A stretch of DNA of 64,000 bases from Camarhynchus parvulus (Eukaryota; Chordata; Aves; Passeriformes; Thraupidae). Location: positions 76,447,689-76,511,688 of the forward strand of contig NC_044571.1 of NCBI RefSeq assembly GCF_901933205.1. Reading direction: 5' to 3'. The position numbers and the translations under genes were made by a program. Shown one piece after another: positions 52,201 to 64,000 of the stretch (position 1 is its first letter; each line of letters starts with the position of its first letter). The notes beneath the pieces are model-generated. The model did not search any database and was not told the origin of the DNA. It saw nothing but the letters and a program-made list of their open reading frames with translations.

Positions 52201-55200
52201 AAATCACAACACAAAAATATATTGGGACATTTCTCTGATTTTAATTTTATTTATTGCTTCTCACAGTGAAAGCTGTTTGAAGACAGTATGTAGAGAATGC
52301 TTCATTTGCACAGAGAAAAAAGAAAGGGAAAAAAGCCAACAAAGAAGAGGAACAATTGCTTGGAAGATAGAAAAGTGAGCCAGGAAAGGGAAACACTAAC
52401 CTTGTATCCCATTACATCAGATTCATTAGCTAGAGGTCTGACTGGCTCCCACCCAAGAGACACATGTGAGCCATCCTGTATCCACATAATATTGCCTGGT
52501 GCTTGGCTGGGAGCTGAGGAAAAAAAAGCCAAAAATAACATGTACATACATATATTTTTATAGGTAGTTTATTTAAAAACAAAATAAAAGTATTTTAATT
52601 TTTCATTATATTTAAAACTGGTAATGTTACCAGGCTTCCCACTCTAGATGGAACATTAAAGATTTTTTTCATCAGTAATATCATTTTGTAGATTATAGTG
52701 TATTTATTCCACCCACTCCATAAATTCCACAAAGCTTATGGACTTGAACTCTTTTCTCTCCCTTTGTACAAAATGCCTTGTTTTCTAGGAAATTAACCTT
52801 TGTTATGAATGCAAAGTCATATTAATTACTTTCTAAACATGAAAGCAAAGCCATGAATGAAAGCTATACATGATTCCTGACTGTTATACACTCTTAATAA
52901 ATAAGAATCTAAGGGAACAGAGGTTGCTCCCTGATTTCTTCCTTTTAGCAAAGGTACTGACATTACTTACGGGATTTTTTGGTTGCTGCATGCACAGTGG
53001 TGCTAGGTGGTCCATACCCTGCAGCATTGTATGCCCTCACTGTTAGGTGGTATAATGTGTTTCCTTCTAATCCTGTCAGGAGGACGGATGACTCATTTCC
53101 CTCTGTTTTGACCTTTTCTGCTGCTTCTTCCTGCTGCATGTCCTTCCAGTAACCAACCTGCCAACAAGCAACCAAATGAAGGATTTATATAGGCACGTGG
53201 CAAGCTCATGCCGCCTGATACTTGTGCTTGTTACCCTGTGGAAGGTATTTTTGCCATTTATGCCTTTTTTTGATCATCAGACCCCTTTAAGCATATGGGA
53301 TTTGCAGCTTGACCTCAAGCAATTCAGTGCTCTCTTCTCCAAAATGGCAAGACATGGAATATTGTGGTGTGACCTGGAGCACATGGAGTAGCTGCGTACC
53401 AGAGCAGGTTATTATAAGACAGAAGAGGAGAGGGTCAACTTTGTCAGGGAGAACTCATCATTGAAGGACACCATTCAAGGAGAACTCATCCTCTGGTAGG
53501 TCACCAGAATATCTGTGTTCACCCTGGAAAACTCTGACTGCATCATTTAAGTGTTGTGAGGAGTATTCTCCTCCTGGTCTGGAGAAACAGACCCAGGAGA
53601 TTTCTTATCAGTCCAATGAATAGGCAATGAAAGAACAATGATGGAAATATTTCAATCATTTGAAAAATCTGAACAGAAGAAAAAGGAAATGGATTCAATT
53701 TTAGTTCTTGGACATAAACAGGTTTCTGGTAAATGAAGTTTTGATAGTATGTTCATGCTCTTCATTTTCAGACATAAAATGAACCTCTAAATGATCTTTG
53801 GTGGTTATTCTCTAGTATTTTAAAATTTATCATCATCTCAAAGAGGTTATAAAGCTGAGCTGAGAATTTGGTTAGTCTTTGTCCTAAGGGACCAAGCACT
53901 TCCAGGGTGTAAGTAAAGAAAATGTATCTACGCGAGCTACACAAGTAAGGCAATTCTCATGGGGCCCTATTTTGACTAACAGGAGATGTCACTAAAATGC
54001 CATTCAAAGACCTATACTCAGCTTACTCTTATTCATGCTGAGACCTACTTGCTTTTCTTCCACATTTTGACCTTTTGCGGGAAGCTGGTTATTCCTTAAT
54101 AAGTTATTTACATTGTATCAGGATAACACTTCTTCTGAGAAAAAAAAGGTCAGAGGCAAGACAGAAGTCTTGAGAATGTCTCCCAGGAAATGGTGAACCA
54201 AAAAAACCCCAAGAGGTTCACAGGAAAATAAGACCAATGAGCACAATGCTGACCTTTTATAATTGCATTAGGACTGCCATAAAAAAAAAAGACCTGGTTG
54301 CAAAAATATACATTTGAGGTCCTATCTTCGCTGGACAAAAGTGCCTCTGTTAACTTTGATTGAGGGTACATTAGTTTGTGTCAGCTCACAGTCCACTCTT
54401 TCAACTGTAAAATTCAAGTATTAGTCTTTTGTGTGTATGCTTGCATTATCTCATGTTAAAATGCTGTTGCTTTAATTCTTAGATCAGTTACAGCTCAGTT
54501 CACAAATCTAGCTGCAGTCACCACTCGTTCTGAAATAAGTGTGATTCACTGAGGTATTTTGCTGGATGAATACTTGACCAAAGCTACTGATATCTGAAAT
54601 AACACCTATTCAGAGTCAGTTTTCTTTTCTTCAAAAGAAAATGGAATCAATAACCTTTTATTCAGATCCTATTATTGAATCTCCAACGCTTATTATCTCT
54701 TGGACAGTCAATTTCCTTTCATTTTACTTGTGATGCATCTTTACAAATTTGGTGCTATGATGGTGAGAACTGCACAATATTGACCACTGTATGAACAGGC
54801 AGTGAGGGGAACATGTGTCCTGGAGACCCTATCATCCAGACACTGCAGTCTGCTGAGGGTCCAACAAGAAAAGGGTCAGAAAGGAAAAGTGGGATGACTA
54901 AGCTTACGTAGGTGAATAGTAGGAGGGGTGGAAATGCAGCTGAAGCTTTTCTCCTTTTTCTAGAAGGCCAGGAGCAAAATTACAAGTAGCTGTGTTTATT
55001 CACAGGACACATCATGTCTCATGTCTCGAATGAGATGTTCATTAATTAACTTTGATCTCTTTCTCTTTTGGAGGGGGGGAGGGGGTAACACATACATCTA
55101 TTTGGTGATGACCAAAGGAAATAAAAGAAGAAGTAGTTATAAAACAAAAAATTATTCCAATGATTGTTGACTGAGGTAGATCGTGTGGGGATTTACATTG

Positions 55201-58200
55201 ATTTGAACTGAAATTAAGATACTTCTGATGTTTAAAAGTGAGAGACATATATCTTGAAATAGAGGGTTTGCTTATTTACACTTCTCTGCATTTGCTGGTT
55301 CTTTTTTAAATCTTATTTTCTGTAACTTTAGTTTAAACTTCTCAGGAGGGATCTATAACACAGAACAGGTTTTCATTAATGATAACATTGACTATTGATA
55401 ACAGCATGAAGCATAAATCATAAAAAGTAGCCCATATTTGAAAACTGAAAGAAAAAGGGGAGAAGAAAGCATTTTTAATCTGTTTAATGCATTCTAGTTT
55501 GCAAGGTTTTGCATTTTTTCTGGACTTTCTGTTGTTTTTAGCCAAAGAATAGTAAACTTGGATACCTGATTTCCAGAGACCCTCCCTTTGAACTGGAGAG
55601 GAGCAACCTGCTTTGCTCTTATCATGGGTCGAGTAATAGTTAAAAGCAAATCTTGGTTAAAAAAAATAATTTCTGTCTAAAATTCTTCTACCTTTGATAG
55701 TTGCAGAACACTTCCTTGAAGTTTTAAGTTAAAAAGCATCTTAAATGCTTTTTTCCCTAAGTTGGAGCATCCACTCTTTTTCCCTAAGTTAGAGCATCCA
55801 CTCTTTTCCCTAAGTTGGTTTCTAGGTTATACAGTCTTCATCATAACTTAATTGGATTTAATTGCAGGTCATCTTCACTAAATGCAGCAAAATCAGAGTT
55901 ACTGGCTGGATATTGTTTCTGCTGACCACAGAAAATTAAAGCTACAAATTAAGCATATCAAGTAAGAGTCTAAATTAAGTAGAATTTCTGTCTTGCTTTT
56001 CCAGGCTATGATTAAAATATCCATATGCTCTTTTTTTAAAATTACCTCAAGATGTACTTAACTAAATAAAACAAAAAAAAAAAAAATCAAGTACCATGCA
56101 GATAAAATTATCTGTTCCATTATAAAAACAGATAATGTGCAACTAAGAAGTAGCAAAATATTGAGTAATTCTCCTTGAAATGCCATAATATGGTTTTATT
56201 AAATAAATAATGTAATAAGCCAAGTTATTATGTCAAGTAATCCTCTCTGAAAATGACACTCAATATTTTTTTCATCTTTTATATTTTTGTTATTTTTTGA
56301 TTTTGTTTATTTGTTTGCTTCAAATTGATCTTTTGATTGTATTAACCCAGCTCCTATCCCTTAGAGGAACTCCAGCAAAAAGACATGAGATTTTTCATTT
56401 ATACTTAAGTATTAGCCTTGTCTTTCTGGAAAAGAAAAAAGAAACCCAAAATATCTTTTCCAGTCAGTAATTCTTCCTGTTTTCCTTCCTTACCAGTAGT
56501 GAACAAAAAAGAAAATATTGCCTCAGGCTCAAATAGATTTTATAACCTTCAGATTCCAAACAATAAGTATGAACAACACACTATATTTTTCCACAATTCT
56601 GACAAAGTTTTTGAGCTGCTTCTATTTTATCAGACTTTAGCTGGCATATATTTAGTAAGGTCGAGTGGACAGCTGACAAACCTGTACTGAAGGCAGGAAT
56701 AATATGTGCTTTGGAAGATGCAAATGAGGGCAGCAAACCTTGCATAAAACTCATGTGGCATAACAGTTAACACTGCCTTTCAAGGATGCCAACGTGAAAT
56801 TGGACAAGTTCCTTTGCCTTTCATTACTCCTTAGTACAAAGTGCAAGCAGGGCCACAGTGAAAGTGGGTCACTGTGAACTTGTCCACATTTAGTAAATAT
56901 TCTGTCACTTTGGTTGATTAAAGCCCAAAAATTCAAGAGTTGAGAAAATAGCTGCCCCTTTTATAATGCTGTTGCCAAAAGGCCAGAAATGTGAAGACTG
57001 TGTAGGAGGTTGTCACTGCTATGATGACCGCAGCCAGAATACGAATTGAGACATGAAACAAAGTGGCTACTCAGATTGCTTTGCATTCAGATTGAACCAA
57101 AGGCAACCCTTTACCCACAATAATTCTACGTTAGGAAACAAATAAAAAACAACAAAAAAGGATAATTCATCCTTTTATCAAAATTACTGTGTTTCTGTGC
57201 ATTATCTCTTTGCTGTTTGTGGATTAAAGGAGTACTACAGGCTTTGTTTTCCACTGCAGTGAACAAATGATGAACTTTCAGAACTGGTTTTGAAATTAAG
57301 AGTTTTCCCAACAAGTGAAAGAAACTCTTAAGAAAAAAAATAATATGGAGAACATAAAGCTGTTCTGTACTTCTGGGTGTTTTTTTGGGGGGGTGGATTT
57401 TAGCCCTACATGGACTCCTTTGCTTTGGGCACTGTGGGGTGCTTTAAAGACAGACTGTCAGTATGTTAGGAAAATTGGGCTGATAGTGTGGGCCTAGTGC
57501 ACTAAAGTGAATATTATAATGCACTGACTCACTGTACTGATCCTATAAATCATTACCTCCTTTTTGATGAAATCCTTCCCAAAAATGGAATTGAAAAGAT
57601 CTAGCAATACCATCTTTAGAAGTTATTCTCTCCTGCTGAATTGTGCATTTACTTTTATGTTTACTGAGTAAGTGCTGCTCTGATTGTAATCATTCCTGTG
57701 AGGATGGAGGAGAGTAAATTTCTCCATGGAAGATTTGTCTGCTAGAAAGTGGGCAGAGGAATTCTGGCTAAATGAACAAAGATGGAAAGAGCAGGATGGC
57801 TTTGGTTAGTATGGGGAGGAAAAAAATATCCTCATCTCTCCAGATAAAAGTAGTACCTTAAAAGGTATTACTAATTAGGAGGCTCCTCTAATTCCTTCAT
57901 GGGAGGAGGTAAAATGGAGCAGTGAATTTTATTTTTTATACTTCATTTTTTTTGTTAGGTCAATTGCAGGTCCTTGGCTTGAAATATTTACTCTGTAATC
58001 TTCATGCTATAATCCTAAAATTGATGTACAGCAGAGTGAGGAGCCAAGTTATTGATAAGGTTCACTATTAGCAACTTCTCCTGTATTAATGGGCATTTTC
58101 AGATTTGTACCTGAGAAATCTGTGAGGGACACGGAGATGTAGAGACAGTATTGCTGTTTGTGTCAGAGTATGCCAAACTCCAAAGGTTTTGCATTTTCCA

Positions 58201-60164
58201 AGTGCAGAAGACCATGTCTGACATGAAGCAAGCCCACTGCCCTACTTGTAACAGCCATCTATTGCTAGGACACATCTGTAAAGCTAAGGGAAGTGTTATG
58301 CGACAAGAAAGTAAATGCAAAATCCATTCACATTATGAAAGGATAAGCTTCTAGGGAAATAAATTTCAATTTTACAGAGAAAATCTATATTTGATTTTAA
58401 ATTATGTAATGCAAAGTTAATAGAACATTTTGAGAATCATTTTGATTGATGGAATGAGGACAAGAGTGAAAACAATAGATATAATTTAAAAGATGTTTAG
58501 ATAGCTGAGGGAAAAAAAGCCAAACCAGACACCTTTCTGAAAAAAAAATGTGCAGCAGTAAGTTATTACAGATGATAAAAGACTGGTCTCAAGATTGAAG
58601 TCAGCTTAGTAACAAGTGGAACACTTCAACATGGAGAGGAATAGTATTTGCAAGATGAATATCATCTCCATCAGATACAGTTTTGTTGTCTTTAAAAACG
58701 GCATGTTTAAAGGTAAAATGGTCAAATATAACTTTTGCTGCATGAAGCAAGCTATGTGCAAAGGAATAGAAACATATTTAATGTAAGGAAGAAGCGGGAG
58801 AAAAGAAAAATGAAAGAAAACTGACAGAGGGTTAGCAGAGTTCAGCGTGCAGATGTAGGAGAGAAAAAGACCTGAACAAATGTTAGACCTGAGGGGACAC
58901 ACCAAAGTCACAGCCCATTTGCACAGTGCTAGATATTAATAGAGATATTGCTATCCAATACATCAGGATAGGCTACAGAAACAGATATAAAAAAAATATT
59001 CACTGGCTGCATCTGTGCTATGAGGTAAATGTGTTGTTGTGGTTGTGTCTAGCCAGCCGGAGGCTGAGCTGGAGAAGGTGCTGGCTCTGGTGCTACCCAA
59101 ACACCTACATTTCCTTGCTAAGGCTATTGGTTACCGTCACCAGCCCCTGTGGTTGCCCAGACATGCTACCAGGGAGACACCCTGTGCTAGTAGATTATCC
59201 TTTGACACCCACATGATTGGTGTCTACCTCAGACCTACACGTTTACTCTCTTTTCAATGTGACTGTAGAAAATCGGGAATGAGTCAGCACTGTTTAAAGG
59301 TGTAAAGCAGGATGAATAGCCTTCATCCCAAAATCAGTTAATTTGGTTTAGCTAGACTATTTAATGAGGACCAACACAGCCTGATCCACAAGGTCAGGGT
59401 GGGTTGTGGTGGTAGCCCAAAAGAATAGACAGGTGTACTGCTAGATCTGAAGGGGTACAGCTAGACCTGATCTGCTCCTGGAGGTTTGGATTATAAACTG
59501 CATCCAAAGGTGCAAGGAAGTCCCTTGCCAGGGCTGGTTCACTCCCCCAGGTCAGGAAGGGCTGTCTCTAAGCAATGTCTTATTTATGGTCTGTGCAGCT
59601 GCTGCTTCCCTCCTGACATCCTGTTGTTACTGTCTGCCCAGCAGATGTCCCTCGGCCACTGTGGGATGAGAGCACATGGATGCAGAGGCTCCCTCCTTTC
59701 CCTGTGCTGATTGCTGTTGGTAAATAACAAGTTTGCCCTGGTCGCTTAGAGCTGGAAACAGTCAATACCTAATTTTCCCCAGCCTGTGAATGATGCATGC
59801 TGGGTCACTTGCAGTTCTTTCAGCTCTTTCTAAAGTGACAAAGAGATGTTATAAGAACTGGTGTTGAACAGTTTTCAAGCACAAATAAATAAAAAATGTT
59901 CCGGTCCTACAGCTGTGACCGTTGTTCCACAGCCAGTGGTACGTATGCTAAAACAAGAATAATTCCTATTGAAATTTCCCTACTGCACATGTTAACAGAA
60001 TGCAACACTCTCAAAAGCAACAAGACTTCTCATTACGATATTCTGTGTTCATACCTCGAATCCCTGTGGTCTTCCTAGACTTTCTTTAATATGTTTCCAC
60101 GCAACAAGAATCTCTGATACAGACAAACTCGTAGCTTTGACATCGATGGGAGCAGCAGTGGGTT
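49116..60164 (-). CDS. CNTN5: Contactin-5 (CNTN5), 3' part: FN3 repeats 3-4 and GPI signal, five exons
   Basis: Contactin-5 is a GPI-anchored neuronal adhesion protein of the immunoglobulin superfamily; contactins have six Ig domains, four FN3 repeats and a GPI tail, and act at the axonal and synaptic surface. Read from high to low coordinates, the exons are 60055-60164, 52971-53157, 52401-52513, 50841-51009 and 49116-49219. They join in frame into about 226 residues ending in TGA. FN3-3 is 36+62 residues and FN3-4 is 37+56, each split by a phase-0 intron, with phase-1 introns between modules; this is the usual contactin layout. Diagnostic segments are [46 protein letters not shown] and YIIEV, then a hydrophobic tail ending PSASW. 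These match CNTN5 better than CNTN3, 4 or 6 as I remember them. The reading frame is undisturbed, so the gene looks functional. The 5' exons lie beyond 64000. Confidence 0.95.
49220..50840 (-). other. CNTN5: CNTN5 last intron
   Basis: A 1621-bp GT-AG intron (donor GTAAGG, acceptor TTTCAG). It is AT-rich. A 10-bp tandem GGTACAGAAT lies around 50340-50360. I see no further exon or recognisable transposon in it. Confidence 0.85.
50841..51009 (-). CDS. CNTN5: CNTN5 coding exon, second half of FN3 repeat 4
   Basis: The exon is 169 bp: 56 codons ([10 protein letters not shown] to RVPSFS) plus one base of a split Gly codon. The acceptor is CTTTCTCCACCACAG and the donor is CAG|GTAAGG. It carries the contactin motif SQVIETQK, the [10 protein letters not shown] strand and the SEGGDGTAS loop. 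A Cys codon at 50902-50904 sits in EVCAVSE, where contactins usually have EVRA or EVKA. The first codon is GTG (Val) and is internal to the protein, not a start. Confidence 0.95.
51010..52400 (-). other. CNTN5: CNTN5 intron inside FN3 repeat 4
   Basis: A 1391-bp GT-AG intron in phase 0. A short imperfect stem lies at about 52152-52181 (CTGACCCC pairing with GGGGAGTCAG). No repeat family is recognised. Confidence 0.85.
52401..52513 (-). CDS. CNTN5: CNTN5 coding exon, first half of FN3 repeat 4
   Basis: The exon is 113 bp: two bases finishing a Pro codon, then 37 codons from [10 protein letters not shown] to SDVMGYK. The acceptor is a strong run of T residues followed by CCTCAG; the donor is AAG|GTTAGTG. 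It contains the strand-B Trp (VSLGWEPV) and an N-E-S sequon at residues 29-31. It ends in phase 0 and joins VLFRQEG of the next exon. Reading through the donor gives a stretch rich in Leu and Phe and then a stop, which is simply intron. Confidence 0.94.
52514..52970 (-). other. CNTN5: CNTN5 short intron between FN3-3 and FN3-4
   Basis: A 457-bp phase-1 GT-AG intron, the shortest seen here. It is AT-rich with a long T run before the acceptor. Nothing else is recognised. Confidence 0.85.
52971..53157 (-). CDS. CNTN5: CNTN5 coding exon, second half of FN3 repeat 3
   Basis: The exon is 187 bp: 62 codons plus the first base of a split Pro codon. It starts [10 protein letters not shown] and ends ATKKS. 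The acceptor reads TTGTTGGCAG and the donor is GTAAGTAATG, close to the ideal U1 site. It contains the FN3 signature with conserved Tyr and Leu ([17 protein letters not shown]) and an N-E-S glycosylation sequon around residue 21. The split codon continues into the next exon across an intron of only 457 bp, giving the KKSPPSQAP linker between FN3-3 and FN3-4. Confidence 0.95.
53158..60054 (-). other. CNTN5: CNTN5 intron inside FN3 repeat 3
   Basis: A 6.9-kb phase-0 intron. It contains a small minisatellite at 55755-55818 and several A or T runs (for example near 56080 and 57340). A slightly GC-richer patch at 59040-59720 matches nothing I know. No CR1 or LTR is recognised, and the open frames are short with no exon-like splice borders. 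Confidence 0.8.
55755..55818. repeat. Intronic minisatellite, 26-27-bp unit, about 2.4 copies
   Basis: CCCTAAGTTGGAGCATCCAC followed by a CT/T run starts at 55755, recurs at 55782 with one G-to-A change, and starts a third partial copy at 55808. Confidence 0.92.
60055..60164 (-). CDS. CNTN5: CNTN5 coding exon, first half of FN3 repeat 3
   Basis: The exon is 110 bp. It starts with two bases that complete a split codon (probably Glu) and then has 36 whole codons, from [10 protein letters not shown] to RPQGFE. The acceptor is a pyrimidine-rich tract ending TTAATACAG; the donor is GAG followed by GTATGA. The tryptophan in ILVAWKH is the conserved strand-B Trp of an FN3 fold. The exon ends in phase 0 and joins the VGYWKD start of the next exon across a 6.9-kb intron. 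It is the most upstream coding piece I can find in the window. Confidence 0.93.
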
Positions 60165-63100
60165 CTGTATTAAGAAAAATTGAAACAATAAACCTCCACT
60201 GTAACAGCTTGTATTTATCAAAAACACTCTGCCTGAAACTGTCATTTACTTCCTTTATTCTACCTTAATACTCTCAAGAAGGTATGACACTTAGGGGAAA
60301 CATGAAAAACTGAACAAGATGAAGAGATTATTATTGTTGTATTTCTTTATTTGTGTCATGCTACATCAATATCTCATCACTGATGATGGGTGCAGCAAAC
60401 TGCGAAAGAATCTCTTGTTTGCGATTCTTTAAAAAAGCTTTAATGTTTGTATATGTGTCCCCTGCCTCCACATACCTTTCACAGCCCTAACTGCAGCAGT
60501 AAACAGAATATTCATTCTATTTGTGGCTTTTTAGTGCCATTCTGTCAGCTCAGGATGAGCAATGCCTTGCTGGGGTGCTCAGTCAGTCCTGCCCTGGGGC
60601 AATACTGAACAGGAAGTGATTGCCGGCACTGTAGTGAAATGCTATGTGAAAGATACTTTTTTTAAGACTATGTTATTATATCCCTGAAGTCAGAGGCATC
60701 AGTGTTAGGAATGCACCACCTTCTCTCTGCTGTGCAGCATTTACTGTTTTAGGCCTGGGGTGCACATTTTTATAAAGGCACCAAGACCTAATGTCTGTCC
60801 CTCCGATTACCCGTGTTTGTTTCCACTGGCCTTCTGTCTGTGCTTCTATCTCCATGCTATCCATAAAACACTCTGCAGTCCTGACCTCCTGATTATCTGG
60901 AACAGAGGATCCTTCCCGTCCTCCAGCCTGGCTGGGTGCCCTTTCGTGGTGCTGGGGTATGGCCAGGATGCTCACAGAAGGCTGTGGGATGCTTTACACA
61001 CCACACTTGCCCAGCAGTGTTGTCACAGGCATTTTTGCCTCTGTACTTTCACATCAACAAATGCTTTATAGAGGCCCAGCTTCTTTCAGTGGTTGGGAAG
61101 TTGAGTAAAGGTCCCCAGATATTTGCCACGACAGGCTACTGAGCACCCAACCACTCAGTTGTATCACCTGTTACAGTAGTGGCAAGTGTCCAAAAATTGT
61201 CTCATATGAAATTGGGACATGAATCAAGGAAATCCTATGGATATTTTCCTTTATTACTTAAATATGACTGAAAACTTTCTTGAAGACAAGCTGTGGAGGC
61301 AAGGCTTCTACATGTACTGTGCAGTGCACAACAGGGCATTTCTCCACCTTTCTGGTGTAGTTCACTCAGCAAAAATGGAAATTCACATTCCCCTCTAGTC
61401 ACAGAACCTGTGATTTCTTCCTTGGCCTAATGTTCCTCATTACATTTCTAATGTGTTGATCTGTTCCTGAAGGGCAGGCAGAGGTCTTGGTTTTATGCCA
61501 CAGGGGAGACACATCAAAGAGCTTTCTGAAAAATGGGGTTTTGGGGACTTGTTTAACAGGGTTGCAGAAAAGCAGTCTCCTTACTGAACAGCCTGAGAAA
61601 AAATTACATATTTTTCTCAGTGATCAAACCACCTAATATGTAAGATACCTAATATCAATGTTGACTCATTAACTACTCTCCTTTCTCTGCAGCTGTTGCT
61701 CTGGCACTGCTGCCCTACAAATATTTTTGACACGGCTCATACAAATTTTTCATCCTTTTTGATGTCAGACTTTTAATGTTTGTTACACTTTTTTGATCTC
61801 TTTTTTAATTTATGTCTGAAGAAACAAAGTCAATCTGATGTGATACGAAGTGGTGTTTGGCAACGAGTATCACTAATAAGTATAAAATATGTTTGGAATT
61901 TTGTAGGTAATAAAGAATAAAAAATATGTTCAGGAATAGGAGAAATGATCTTTTGAATTCAATGCTGAAAGAATTGCATTATGAAGAAATATATTGCTTG
62001 TAATATCATTTTCTGTTCAACAGTTACATCCTGCTTTCCATTTTATGTACTACTAAGATTTGTGTGGCAAAAGCTATTTTCTAGTTTTTGTATTATTGAA
62101 GCAATTACCTTGTTGTCAGAAAAGATTGCAGTGGTATAAATAATTTGAGATGTACACAAAATGTTGGTTGGCAGACTTTACATTTTCTATAAATGCAGGA
62201 ATAATTTTCTCTTCACAGCATTCACAAGGAGTGGTTTATATATTGCTTGAATAGAAACATAGAATATTTTCTGATATTTTTAAAAAAATGTTTTCAACAA
62301 ATGGAGCAAAAATAGTTTGGATTTTTTTTATGTGAAGAAAATGTATTTCTCACATATTCAGAAAAAATTCACTGCAGTTTCACTGATATTAGGCACTGAC
62401 AATTGTGTCCAGCAAAACAACAGAAATTATGTATTTGGGAATAAGATATAGCATGACTGTCTGAAAATTTTTGGAGCCTAAATATCGTTTTTTATTGATT
62501 CAGATATGATGAGGACCATATAATTTCTGGTGATATAATACAGTCTGTGGTTCACTCCAATGTCATGCTTTATTCTCTGTGTCTAAAACTAATGATAAAT
62601 TTTATAGGTTCATTAGCTTTTTCTATTATGGTCACTGATGTTATAATCATATTATTTTCTTCAGATCTTGTCATTATGTTAAACCTATAGGTGTCTACCT
62701 AAGGTCATACTTCCTGAAAAAGGAAAAAAGTCTATCTTTAAGAGTCTCTTTAATAGTCCCTTCTTTGACTTAAAGATGCAGTACAACAAATTCTCATAAG
62801 GCTCTGTGCAATATCCATGAAACACTGTCCTTCCCTGTGCTGCAATGACACTTTAAAGAAACATGATCAATATGTAGGTTTTTGGGATGGCTGTAAAATG
62901 GCAAGACATACATTTGCACTAATTTCATTTCTAATGTTCAGAGAGGGAATCCTGAATTTTGACACTAGGAAGTAAAGAAAAGAATCAGTTACTAGCCCTC
63001 AGTGTGTAGTACCTCTTTACGACTGTAAGCTGATCTGTTTTCCTGAAATATTCATCCTTAAGGATTTCCACATGAAGTCCAAGAGCCTACTCAAATTTAT

Positions 63101-64000
63101 GTTGTTTTCATTCTTCTGTGGAACAGAGCCTCAGACAGGACTACTCAACCACTTCATATCTGTTCAGTTCTTATTTTGATTCCAAAAAGAATTTTTACAA
63201 AATTGTCTTATTCAAAATTCAAGCTCTTATTTGAAGATAAGAACCTCAGTCTGAGCAATTGCATTATGACTGCAGGCAGTTCTTCATAGTTGAGATTTTG
63301 GGATTTCAGCCAGGATCTATTTCTGTGATAATGCCTCTCTGTGGAAAAATCCACAAGAGATACATTAGAAGGAAAATCAGGAAAAGTCATCCCTCTTATG
63401 TCAACCTATAAGTAAAGAAAGTGGTAGTATTTGCTTCCTTGCTAGAAATAGCCACATAGACTATCTTGCAAATCAGAGAACCTTTAGTGAACCTTTTCCA
63501 TTCCTGAGAAATGGGGGACTCCACCAGATCTGCGGTGAAATGTCTCTCTGCAGGATATAGAACTTTCTCCATAATCTTGTGCTTAAAAGGGAAAAAATAT
63601 CCAATTTCCGCAATCAGAAGAAACAAGATTACTGTTTCCAGGACAGACCTTTGGAATTATCACTTTTTCACAAGTGCTTTCTGTTTTCACCTTCTCTCTG
63701 ACCAGTGTCTTTGCAGAAGACAAAACAGAGGAAAAATTAGAAGAGTATTGGAATGAGCTAGAAGTGAAGACCTCTGCCTTGAAAATTTTTGATGTAGTGC
63801 TGAAATACTATTTCTTGTTGGGTAGAACTTCTGAAACCTTCTCCTGCACACTTTCTCACAGTGTACATCCTGCTGCGACTCTCCATTCCCTGTGGAATAA
63901 CCCAGATTTATTACACAGCAGAATGTCACCTGGGAATAAGGAGCTGCCTTATTCCACAAAGAATTTACCAGAGGAGTGTTGCCATCTTTATGAATATAAA
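60165..64000 (-). other. CNTN5: CNTN5 intron, upstream part cut by the window end
   Basis: I searched the minus strand for the preceding contactin exon (the FN3-2 end, with a YNNKGEGPFSP-type motif) and did not find it, so this is intron. A somewhat GC-richer stretch at 60690-61150 and short frames at 63200-63960 show no family resemblance. Confidence 0.7.

Noticed and set aside
63208..63959. Cluster of short minus-strand frames, considered as an upstream CNTN5 exon or viral remnant
   Set aside because: None shows FN3 or Ig motifs, consistent splice borders in the needed phase, or any viral protein signature I can defend.

Overview
This window is vertebrate nuclear DNA, almost certainly from a bird and most likely a passerine. 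It is AT-rich and split into introns. It carries CR1 LINE fragments with the avian 8-bp 3' terminal motif, two tRNA-Ile-headed SINEs with CR1 tails (the TguSINE1 type known from songbirds), and three avian endogenous-retrovirus LTRs. There is no bacterial-style gene organisation, CRISPR array or operon. Nearly all short open frames are chance frames in non-coding DNA or fall inside repeats.

The one gene I can support is the 3' end of contactin-5 (CNTN5) on the minus strand. Its last five coding exons lie at 60055-60164, 52971-53157, 52401-52513, 50841-51009 and 49116-49219. All splice sites are GT-AG and the phases join without a break. The exons encode fibronectin type III repeats 3 and 4, two exons per domain, and then the C-terminal GPI-attachment signal with the stop codon. 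The upstream exons (six Ig domains, FN3 1-2) must lie beyond 64000, and 60165-64000 is intron.

Positions 1 to about 48800 lie downstream of CNTN5 and contain no recognisable gene. Repeats there are CR1 at 1498-2372 (-), 6226-6600 (+, degenerate), 10814-10960 (-), 13264-13598 (+) and 45821-46062 (-). SINEs lie at 10621-10760 (+) and 13859-13988 (-). LTRs lie at about 21905-23035 (-, with a CR1 nested in it at about 22803-22936), 26799-27171 (+, nearly complete solo LTR) and about 29232-29772 (-). Faint MIR/CORE-SINE-like relics lie near 7255, 11625 and 41395. Small tandem duplications are scattered through the region. A perfect hairpin with 20-bp arms lies at 16879-16922.

I found no new multi-gene system. 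The points most worth a second look are the perfect palindrome, the paired SINEs sharing an unusual A box, the CR1 nested in an ERVL-type LTR, the intact small LTR, and an unpaired cysteine in the fourth FN3 repeat of CNTN5.
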